The notes under the pieces were generated by a model. The model did no database searches. It had not been told where the DNA came from and saw nothing but the letters and a program-made list of their open reading frames with translations. A DNA stretch of 64,000 nt from Baylisascaris procyonis (lineage: Eukaryota > Nematoda > Chromadorea > Rhabditida > Ascarididae): NCBI GenBank assembly GCA_037389465.1, contig JAZARR010000184.1, forward strand, positions 1-64,000, in the 5' to 3' direction. Positions 26,810-38,278 of this stretch are shown piece by piece (position 1 is the first letter of the stretch; each line of letters opens with the position of its first letter). A program made the translations under genes and the position numbers.

Positions 26810-29800
26810 ATCACTATCGTATTCTTTTCACCTATAACCTTTAACACACTCGAATATTAAACGGAGTATCCAATTCAACTAAGACATAACTGAAGTCTTA
26901 TATGAAAAGCAGCTGTTAATCTGTCTGGGCTTGAGACGGCTCGGCTAACGTGTCATCTGAGAACGAGCTTGCTTATGTTGCAGAGGGCAAATAGCCTTCC
27001 GATAATAAAGTCAACTCGACACCAATACATTGCTAACATTGCTTCGCATCACTGCATTGCAATGTTATATGTGAAACCATTACTGTTAATTGAAAATCAA
27101 ATCAACCTTCGATGGTCACTGTATTTTCAAAAATTTGATTTGAAAATGGGTTCCTTCAATGATCAATTCCCTTCAACAAAAATCAAGTAGGTATTTGTTG
27201 AATATTTAGAGGATATGGCACAAAATAAGAAATCGAAAGGTGAATGGTATGATGCGTGACGCTATCTCACCAAAAACGGGCAAATCATATTGCACTAAGA
27301 GGAGGATGGAGAAGGTGAAAAAAACGGAGGGAGGAAAGGGGGGGGGGGAAGTCGGAACTGATAAAAACGATATGGCTTGGTTCGACGTCGTCATGACTGG
27401 TCTTGGCAAGCGCAGGAAAACGCCATTGGACCGAATAGAAGTGATCGAATGCCTGGATGGAATTCCATATGTGATCTTCTTGTCTACTTTCTTAACTTTT
27501 ATTTACCGCTTATCGCAGCCACATCCTGTCATGTCCTGCCGAAGACAGCGTTTCCTCTAGCGCCGCCTGGCCACTTTACTTATGATCAGGCGAGTCGAAG
27601 ACAAAGGTTCTCGGCCTTCAAGATGCTTTCCTTTCCCTTGACGTGCTTTAAGATTCAACAATTAGTTTAAGAGGTGACCACCAAATTGTAGATCAACTGC
27701 TTTTGGGCAGAACAGAGAAACGATGACCACAAGAGAGAGCAAGCTCTCAACAAATGCCTCCAGTCAAGGGTTGGCATCTAAAAAAGGAGAGCGTATTTGC
27801 TCACAGGGATCAGTGTGCTTCTAGCGTTTCACGTGAGGTGCCATCCTTGCGCCGGTCGGTTCCGGCAGCAGCGGTGCGTAGTCCGATCACGAAGTGTCTC
27901 GAGTGTGAGGAGCTTCTGGTGCTCATTGGCGCGGATGTGGCCCTATTCATACCAATGTGCTGTCACAGCAATCTCCCTCCCTGCCGTCGTGTTATCCTCT
28001 TCGCCTTACTATTGTCGACTTTACTAAAGCTTAACAAAAAAAACCTTAACCTCTAGTCTTGTTGTCAGATTACGTAGCATCTGGTCGAGCCTAGGAAGAC
28101 AAGGAATTTGCGAATCTTCGGGGGCAAATCAAGGGTAGAGAGGCAAAACAGGGTCCAACATCTTTACATTAGCGCCTCGCAGTTAAGCAAAGTCTACGGA
28201 GGCCGTTTTATATTTTCGAATTCACCACAACCACCGATTGGCTAATTCGCAGTACCCCAGCAAAGTGTAACTGCTGTTACCGCTTCATTTCTGGTTGCTT
28301 AATGATCCAACCGTTGGATAGTGAATACTCAAAAATTACGTCACTAAATCAGCGTAGATTTGAACATAAGCTTAAATGAATATTCATGGCGAAAGTTGGA
28401 GGATAATGAAGCGGTCGAACGTTACCCATTATATGCCAAAGACTGTCGACTCGCATACCTGGCAAAGTTCTAGTTGTGACAGAGACGGAAGGCATCAATG
28501 CGGCGACAAAAACTCTCACCGTGAACTTTTACTGCCACAAGTTTTTGCATAATTAAGGGGGCTGACATTGCAAAGGAAATAAGATATGCATAGTTGAGCC
28601 AATTCGACCGCACGTAAAAACATTTTTTGGCTACTTGACATAGGCGAAATGAAAGCACGAAAAATCTCGTAGCACTTCAAAGAAACTGTTAAAAGTCCCC
28701 TTCAAAGTTGCGGTATCAATTTTAGAGCTGATACAGGTCGCTCACCCTATGGTACATGGTCAATAAAATCTCAACTCAGTTTCAGTAACTTCTGACTTGA
28801 TGGCATCGTAGAAATGAACGAATCACAAACACAGAAACCCACTAATATCTTTGTAAATGCAATTCAACGAAGAAAGATGATCATACGCTACCCTCGTTGC
28901 AGCAAAGTAGGGGAATAAAAGCAATGAAAGCAATTGTTATCGAGCTGCCGCCCGACATAAAACGTGCCAATTTTCTAATACGGTATAAAGAGGATCGTTG
29001 TGGAATCCGCTTTCAAGAATCGTAACAGCTTTATTTTCAAGCATGGAAGACTGGATTCATTCGATGGGTGGAGGATTCGGGTAGGAGGGAAGAGGTATAG
29101 ATAGGGATAGCGAACGACGGGGTGTTGGTGGGACAAGGAGAAGAAAGGATACTAGTGATGTTACGAGTCTCACAAAAGTTATGCAAGGAAAATTTCAGCG
29201 ATTCTCGATCCAGGGGGGGGGGATCCCGGGATTACAAAAAGTAATTGCAGAACCTTCAGAAGGAAACATGACTTTCTTGACAGAAAAGTGCTAACTAATG
29301 GTATGTCTGCAACTTGTTTAAAGGCAGTTTCATACTGTTCGCAACTCCTCAACTTCACTGATATTCGAGACGAAGCTATTGGAGAGATCAATTCTTATGA
29401 AGGAGAAAGTACGGTAACTTTACTTTCAAATATTGATACTATTGAATCATATCATTTATTAAATCATTATCAGCTAGCACATTAAGTTGACATCTGCATT
29501 GTTATTTTTAAATAATCAGCAGTATTTTTAACAGTTTTATGGTGATCTCTGAATTGAGATCGTGATGTTTGAGCATCGAAACTCTTGGGAAGCCGAAAGT
29601 AAAAGTAATAATGAATATTCTATGTTTTATTGCTATTGCAATGCAAAGATCAAACATTAATACAACACAATTGCAATCGTTTATTATCATTTTTATTTAT
29701 TTTTTTATACGATTGGGATGTAATTGCTGAGTTCATCGGATTTTTTCTGTCATATTTAAAGAAATTTTATGGTCTTATTGATGGCATTTTGATTGCTTTT

Positions 29801-29981
29801 TGTTTTAAATTTGTGCAGAGTTGTATTATTGAAGGGTAACAATTGTTTACATGTAAATTTTGATCATTTATGATCGATCTTTGTGCTTTGAAGTTTAGAA
29901 AAAATTTAATTTTGTTCATAATAAAGGTATTCTCATACGATTTAAATTTGAAATTACAATTGTTAAAAGCAAATGCATTAT

Positions 29982-30088
29982 TTGCACTCATATTGCACTC
30001 TCATTTATTGCACAAGAGTTTATTGCAATGCCCATTGCAAAGGCATCCATTGCAACGATAGATATTTATTGCATAAGAACGTATTGCA
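29982..30088 (+). repeat. Cluster of eight regularly spaced TTGCA motifs
   Basis: TTGCA starts at 29982, 29993, 30008, 30023, 30035, 30050, 30069 and 30084, so spacings are 11 to 19 bases and mostly 15. Most have the context ATTGCA(A/C/T). It is either a degenerate minisatellite or a homotypic binding-site array. Confidence 0.65.
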
Positions 30089-32140
30089 ACACTCATTGGA
30101 AAGTAATCATATTTTATTCATGTGAATAAATGATGAATGTGTTTTATATGTTTCAATCGTTAATAAAAACGAGAATATGCGTTTATGATAAGATTTCTCT
30201 TCGATGAGCATTCGTGATAAGCGTTGTTAAGTTTGTTTGTGAATGTAAGCATGTTGCATTCGTTGAAGCACTTTGCCAGCCGACTGTCAACTTTTAATGC
30301 TCATCTACAGCAAACGTCACACATTTGCATATACTCTTATCATTCACTGTCGTTTGAGTGTTTTGTTGCCTCGATGTAACATCCAACTGCAGTGCTGTTC
30401 TTTGATCAAGAGGTACAATCGATGAGGGCTGATATCCCTGATCCTTGATAGCACCATAATTTTGAGCAATGTTGATGAAAAAAAAAAAAAATGAGGGGCG
30501 TGGAGAGGGGAGAGAAGGGAAAAGAGAGAGAATATAATCTCTTGAGGAATAAGATAATATGGGAAAAATGATGAATTTTTTTTTGGAAAAATCACTGAAT
30601 TTGAAATATTTTAATCGCAAAATAGCTGATAAAATCTCCGCCAACATCGCAATCCGAAAATATAACATTAGGAATTATTAAGTAGAGAACAGATTTGAGT
30701 TTTCTTTCTTTTTAATTTTTCATAAAATGCTAGAACATTCCTGCAATCGCATAAAGAATTGTTGCACATATTCCTTCTTTTATATTTGTCTACAGGTCTT
30801 TTGTGTATTTATTTTTCAGTGGAAGATTTGTCTTATGTTCTTTTCTTTCTCGCGTTTTCTTACTTTCATGGCTTCTATACAAAGAAAGAGCAATAATAGT
30901 AACTTGCTGATAGTAAACTATGCTGGATTAAATTTTTTCCACGTGATGATCACTAAAAAATTGTTCAAATGATAGAGTTGTTGAGATAGGGGAAGGGTAG
31001 AACTTTAAAGGACTTTAACTTTAAAAAGTTCCAAAATAATCTGAAAATATAATATATGGAATAAATTTAATGTAATATTGGTATTACTTGGAAAGTGAAC
31101 ATTTGCAAAATTTTAATTTTTCAATGTCAGTATGATTGAAAAGAGACAATCAAAGCGGCATTTTTGTGCGTCAACTTCTAGAATTAAAGCTTCAACCCCG
31201 CCGTCTATAGAGCACTACTCATCACCCCATTAACAACTGATAGCACTTTGTTGCACCAATGTACACTGATCGTATAACACATCTGCAATAGTACGTTGCT
31301 ATCCATCAACAACAGCAATGAAAAAGTGAACTCATCTATATCGTTGATGTGTCTCTGAAACCATGGGGTTCCTCCGATGCAGTGGTATACCTCAGGATGT
31401 AGCAGATGGTTTCCGTAGCCGATGAGGCTCATCCTTGCCTTCTCACCCACCTCTTACCTTCCTTCCCCATCCCATCGGCCACTTTTCTTGATCCTCATTT
31501 CACTGTAAAAATGGTTGTGTTTTGCAAAATAACTTTCGAGTGCTGAAAAGATGCTCGATCAGGTGCTTTTCATGTGAAAATAATTAAATTTGAAAAGACC
31601 ATCGAAAAACTCTACTTGTTTTTCGATCTTCGAACGTTAGTGCATTGTGCAAATTATAGAACAAAATTAACTAGTCTATTTACTTCTACTTGTTTTACTC
31701 TTAAATTAGTGGAAAGCCGAAAGAGTGCAAATTTTTGGAGAGGGCAACGAAATGCTTTTTTTGCGATAGCTGTATCAACAACTAAAAGACTGACCTTTTG
31801 AAATGGAAAATGGAAGCGCATCTGCGTACTTACCAGCCCTAGAAAATTAAATAAATTAGATATGGTTGATAATGAATGAAAAGAAAAAATCCCACATATA
31901 GGAATGCAATGTTCAGTCGATTAAACAAATGTTTAAGAAATCATCATTTGGAATCAATGGCTGCAATGATATTTTTGCAAGCGGTGGGTCTACATAAAAC
32001 TATAGATGAGTAAATAATTTCATTCGATATTATTTATCAAATTTCAAATTAATTAGAAAAGGAGCAAACGTCTGCATAAATTATTGGGTCTGCTGTTTCG
32101 CAATATTCGTTCTTTACCAGTCTAATTTTAATTTCTGCGT

Positions 32141-32169
32141 GGGTTTGGGGGCAGGAGGGAGGAGGGGGG
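32141..32169 (+). repeat. G-quadruplex motif in a purine-rich stretch
   Basis: GGG, TTT, GGGGG, CAGGA, GGG, AGGA, then six G, continuing as purine-rich sequence to about 32230. Confidence 0.6.
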
Positions 32170-33692
32170 AGGATGAAGAGCTTAGGGAGTAGGGTGGGGG
32201 GAGAGGCAATGGGGAGAGAAGGAGGGAGAAGTTGACTTTACTTATTGCACTCCACTGGAGTATTTGAACAGATGTTGTCACAAGTTTGTGTGGAAAGAAA
32301 CATTTCGCATTCACTTTATTTAATTTCGTATATTTTTTATTCCATCCATCAATTACTTTGCATTAATTTCAATCAGACTTTTCGATTGATATAAACATCT
32401 CTGAAAGCATCGATACAGTCTGTTGGCCCTTCCAAACTGGAAAAATAGAAGCAACAAAAAGAAGAAAAACGATTAATCCACTCTGTCAATAATTTATAAA
32501 GAATAAAATTCCTCCATTTTTTAAATTGATTTTCTCTCATTTTCCTAAGACAATAAAACGATTAATATTATTTTATATTCTCCCTTCCCGCCTTTTGCAA
32601 TTTCACTCTATTTATAATATATCAAAGGTTACTTTTGAAATGCGAAATTCCACGTTGAAAAAAGTTATTCAAAGTTCCTTTCTCATAACCAATTTTTATG
32701 GAAGCTCTCTTGATGTTTGTTAAGCACGCTATAAAACTGAGCGTTCACATGTGACTGATGGCTATTTTTATCGCATTTTCCATATTCTTTTCCACGTCAC
32801 ATTATTCAATTGAATGTTTCTTTTTACAGCAAATAAAAAACGATGAGAAAAAGTATTACTGATAATATAAGAAAAAACTGTCAGTAGTTGTAGAATCTTT
32901 ATTCAAGTTTTATGAGTGAAGAAAATTGCAATAGGTATTGCAATAAATTGCAATGGGAAATATCTATACAATTGTAAAGTATCAAAAACGCATGAACCAT
33001 ATAATTGTATCACTAAGTGTAATATAAGCACGCAGCAGATGCATAAATAACATGCATAATCGAGATGTAAAAAAGAGATAAAAGCAAAAAGAAAGTGATA
33101 GGAACGGAAAATAAAATTACTTCCTTAGATAGGCATCGTTGAATGCAGTCACTCCACCTATCTTTTATTAATTTTTATGTTTACAATTATTAGCTGAATA
33201 GGAAAGTGGAATCGTTTTTTGTTGTGACTATGCAATAAAAAAATTCACCCCTAATTCAGCAATATAGTCGAACGTTATGAAAATACTTTTCTTAGAAACC
33301 ATTCGATTACTCATAGAAAATATCACTGCAGCATATTTAAAAATTTCTTTTTTAAAAATTTCATAAATTCGGAACTGTAAAAGTATATCCTTTTCCACTT
33401 TTGCATATTGTTTAGAGATTAAAATGTTAATATAACCTGAAAAGTGATAACTGAAAATAACTGAAAATCCTCGAAATTTAATTAAGAAGAACTCCGATAT
33501 GAAATAACCTGGTACAGGTTGACTGCTGTTGTCGCATTTATTAGCGGCCAATCAATAAGTAAAATATCAGGAAACATTTTAGGAATGATAGTAGTTTAAA
33601 GTTGATTATATTTACTAGTGATTTTTTATTTGTGCAAATAGATCTATATAAAAGTATGTCAAATAACCTCGAATCACATTGAAATCGTATCG

Positions 33693-33763
33693 ATTGCTTG
33701 ACTCACTTGGTTAGAGAATCTGAACGATATCGACGGTGGCCGATTCGAATATCTCCTTCACGT
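33693..33763 (+). pseudogene. Degenerate tRNA-like sequence (pol III A and B box)
   Basis: GACTCACTTGGTTAGAGA (33700-33717) resembles a tRNA D arm and A box. CGATTCGAAT (33741-33750) resembles a B box, and the 23-base spacing between them is near that of a real tRNA. The anticodon and T stems do not pair, so it is not a functional tRNA; a tRNA pseudogene or tRNA-derived SINE head is likelier. Confidence 0.4.
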
Positions 33764-35281
33764 ACAGTTCCTACCTGTCGCGAAATATTACAACTTGTAA
33801 ATTTGTCGCATTTCTATATGAAGGATACAAAACTCTCTGATGTTTTATGAACAGGCAAGATCAACTAGCTTCTGAATACAGTAGCCTTCGGTTCGATTCG
33901 GGTGAGCGGAAATGCCATTCACCTATCATAACTAATGCTCGTCAGTTTGGTTACGGTAGACCGCATCTTAAATTATGGGCGTCAGTTTTGCTACGGTGGA
34001 AAAAATGTTTCCACTGTAAAAGCGAAAAAAAACACTTTAGTTATCACTTTTGACACAATGTCATCTCGATTTGTAAAGATCCAAAATAATATGTTCACTC
34101 TGTTGGATGCACTCTTCTTGATATTCAAATGAAGAAAAAAACAGCACTGTTTTGCAAAAGAAGCTCTCAAAAAGACTAAAGAACGCTATTTAGCGATTCG
34201 AATGGACTCGATAAAAAACATCGTAAATGACAGCCACCTGGCAAGTTTTCATCGTATTGCGTTCTTCTCAGCTGTTTACATTAACGGAACCCTTCTCATC
34301 TTTTTTAAAGATTCAGCACAAAAAGCTCCGCTCTCTTTTTTGCACTCTTACTATTCCTAAAAACACAAATAACTTCAAAGAATATTACATAATCACCATA
34401 TTTTTCAGTGTGATTTCATAATGTTGAATGTTATATTTGATGGGCAAAGTATTAGTTTTGTGAATTAAACATTGAAACATATTTCGCACTACTCGTTGAC
34501 ATACATCTCGACCTATCTGATTCATATACTGCTTTATATACGTAGCATAGAAGTGGAAGTATTAACGAATAAACAAAGGTACCATGTGAAGTTGGCATGA
34601 TATGTTTTTACACTCCATTCATCTCAACAATCGACTTCATCAGCTAACTATGAAACGTTTTTGGAAGATTTTCTTTCATTGATCCGAGCGACAGTAGTAA
34701 AGAATCCTGAAGTGATTCATACTTCCGCGATCCGATCGGTGCACGTGTGGATTCTTTGACAACTTTAACCTGTCTATAGCTTTTATTAAAGTTTGTGAAT
34801 CAAATAGAAAACCATTTTAGAATGACATCCTATGCTGCATATTTCGCTCACTAAATTTCATTACTCTAACTTCGGTGGTTTCCGAGTCGAAATCACTGAA
34901 CAGTCGAATAGACAGACACATATACACTCACAGACACCAACTATCTTAATAATGCACCCTGTGAAGGTGAATTTGAATGGGTACATAAAATTTTTTTATA
35001 TTTCAGATAGTTGATTCTGTTTGTGTGTGATAAACATGTCAAAGAGCGTTAAACAAGAGAAAAAACATTTATTGTAATGCTCAATTAGATCGCCAAATCA
35101 TTAAGTGACGTTTATTTTCTTTTTTCTCACAAAAATTTGCGATAAAATTGTTGATATCCATTAACCATTTATAATGTGCCAATAAACTACCGTTGTACAA
35201 CCTCAATAGCCCCATCAAAATTTTTGTAACATAAACACACGCTCAACACCAAAATCAGATTATGCTTCTTTGATCATTGAT

Positions 35282-35388
35282 GATTGATAGTTGTTAAATT
35301 TCTATAAAAACTCACAGTTTAATTTATATAAAAACTCACAGTTAATTAATGATTGATAGTTGAAAAATTTATATAAAAACTCACATTT
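35282..35388 (+). repeat. Imperfect tandem repeat
   Basis: Two copies of a roughly 38-base unit starting GATTGATAGTTG (35282 and 35351) with a partial copy between. The ATAAAAACTCACA segment occurs three times. Confidence 0.75.
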
Positions 35389-38220
35389 AAAGCTCCGATA
35401 TGTTAGTTTAATGGCCAAATAATTACTTCAAAATAAACGAATATTATTGCAACAGTAAATTGAAGTAATCACAAAAAGGCATAATAATTATTGATCTATA
35501 AGGTAAATAAATAATCGAAAATAAAAAAGGATGAATAATCGAAAAATAAACGTCTTTTTAAATTAATTATTGTCATATTTATGCAGTTGAAATTGTTTTG
35601 ATTCACGTCTACGCTTCATCGACGCATGATGAAGTACGCATGAAATTTCAGCGCGTCGAGGTTGCGATGATTTTTGTTTGATATTTATTCACAGTGAGGT
35701 GATAAAAGGTGTGAAAAATAACGAAGTAATTAATGATGTGAGATTTTTTACTCAGTAAAATTGAAACAAAGGACCCTAAAATAGTTTTAAAATTACCTGT
35801 TGTATAATGCTCGCATTGCTTGCTCATCATTACTAATGAACGCACATTTCTCTTCAGACTTTACTTTGTTTAAGTTCGCCTTTGAGCTAAATGATTATAT
35901 AAATTATGCAGCAATTTTTAAAACCAATGTTGCAAAATAGAATAATTTTTAAAGGTTTTTTTTTCAGTAAAATTTAGAACTTCAAAACACGAATTGGAAT
36001 CTATGGCAGTAATGCTTCTCTATAACTTTCGAATTTCAGCTTCTGAAACAATGTAGCACAAGACTGCACACTTCATATATTCTCTAACGAGATACAGTAA
36101 TCTATAAGAAGTTTAAACAACCGTATAAAAATGCACTTCACGTCACTCATTGAATCTTTCAGAAGTTTATTTCATTAGAGTATATAGGGATACGTGTTTA
36201 GTGGAACTGTTTTCAAATATTTTTGTGGAATGCATATTTTTTTAGTTGCATTATAGACGTATAAAGTGATACGTAGAGATCTTTATTTCAATGATGAAAT
36301 TTTAAACGACACAAGTTTTTTATAGTGTTTACTACATCACCGCAGAAAACAGGAAATATAACGGGAAAATTCTATTGTTAAACGGTTTATAAGGATTACA
36401 AATGGTTGTATATCATGAACGACACGTATGACAATGTCGCAAACAAACCGAAAGATTTTAATCGTATTTTGTTTATTAGCCAAAGACATTATAATAAACC
36501 AATGTTTAACACTGAGCACTGATCTTGATCTATGATCACTGGGAAAATTCAATACACGTGAACACCGCATGGGTGGCTGACTCGAATTCTTTTATAAAAT
36601 ACTTTTCCATGCCAAATATTAATGTAAATGCATGAAACATCTAGATCGTAAACCATAGGAATCCAATATTCGTATATGTGTCATAACAGTTTGTTCGATG
36701 AAATCCAGCAAAACAAAAGTGACAAATTTATTCAGCTTAGCTTATGTACACATACACATACATATATTTTCCTATGTATTTTGCAGTAACCGTTGATCGG
36801 TGGGTGAGGTTTAATCAGTAGCTTGCATGTGCGTTTCTTGTTGACAAATGAAAACGAATGCGCTGAACATGCGGGTATTCGCGAACTTTACGATTCCTCT
36901 CTTTCAACAATACTTACCATCATTTTTCTGCAGCAACCTGTGGGCGGTCCTTGTGTTCGCATCAATCTAACATCTATAAAACAGCCGTCCACTCACTAAT
37001 ACTTACACATTTTTCGTCGCCGTACTTGCATCAACTCGTACTATTATCAACTCTGTTGATGTCCCTCTGTTTTCTCTATTTTTTTTCAGCTTTTATTCCG
37101 TCCAAAAAAAAATGTTCTGAATTTGAAAATTTTCTATGGATATAAATATATTGTTTCACATGTGAATGAAGAGAACTACCTTCGTCTCGTAGATAAACAT
37201 TTCCGTCCATTATGCTTTGCCTACTCGAGTTTTCAAATTTACGTATGTGACAATATCAATTTCTTGATGATTTAGAAATTGCCGTTTGCGAACAAATGTG
37301 AAATCACGCACTGCTCATTGAACCAACTAGTATTTCATATAACTAAAAATGAATTAAACATCCATAATAAAACTTTCATATGTAAGTAAAGGAAATCATC
37401 ATCACAGATTCACTTTTCCAAGAATGAACCCATCGTACAATGAGAACTCGATTCGTGTTATATGTGCTATTCGATTTGTTGTGAAATTTCAAGGCTCACT
37501 TTGTTTAACTCGATTATAAATCTCTACAGATCAACTCGAAAATATTTTGAATTATAGTGACCAAATTTTGCAGCACTGCTTTCAGAGAAAGTTAAAGCTA
37601 ACGAACAATTTATCGCTTGTTTATATGCGCTGCCAAAATTACTATAAACAATTTTTTACTATTATAAAACAACCGTTGCATTGCCAAAATTACCTTTGTT
37701 TCTTATCGGTCAATATTTTATTCACTTTTAATGATATCTATGGGCATTCTTGTGGATAACTGTCAAATCTAGGATGAGGCTATAAACCTTTACAACCTCC
37801 TTCTTCTACCCCTCCCCCTCCCCATCCTCCCCTCTCCATCCCTCCATTCAAAGTACCATAATTGATGACGATACTTCATTGCTCTATTATGAACATTGTA
37901 AAATCCTTCCCCCCCTTATGTAATGAAAGTATGCTCATCCTTACATAGTATACTGCGATATCCATTTTCAATTATTAAATAATATTCATTCAGAAATCAT
38001 TAAACATAATAAAATATATAGAGTAAAGCGTCTTGTTATTGTAATTTATATGCATGTTAAATATCATAACTTACTTCTATTATAGGTAGTAGACTCAGAA
38101 TCATTAAGCAACAAAAGAAACACTTTCAACGAAAGAAATGAGATTCAATGCAGTTCAACGGGGAATTACCTACTCGTTCTGTGTCATGTGAGATGTCATC
38201 GTTGTAATGCTTTAGCGCAT

Positions 38221-38230
38221 TCTTTTACAG
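38221..38230 (+). promoter_or_regulatory. Candidate 5' acceptor (trans-splice or 5'UTR intron) of DUSP copy A
   Basis: TCTTTTACAG ends 48 bases before the ATG at 38279, with no in-frame upstream ATG in the leader. This is a good nematode-style 3' splice site. Confidence 0.5.
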
Positions 38231-38278
38231 CTAAACAATAAAAATTAACTTGCATCAAGCGAAAAGAAAAACCCAACG

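Larger units (their letters stand above)
26810..38220. other. Long gene-poor intergenic region
   Basis: About 11.4 kb upstream of the divergent CSRNP (minus) and first DUSP (plus) genes. No exon could be tied to a known family. It contains a GC-richer block (27240-28060), runs of 11 G (27338-27348) and 10 G (29213-29222), the TTGCA cluster, a G-quadruplex motif, a tRNA-like sequence and a small tandem repeat, listed separately. Promoters for both flanking genes presumably lie at its two ends. Confidence 0.6.
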
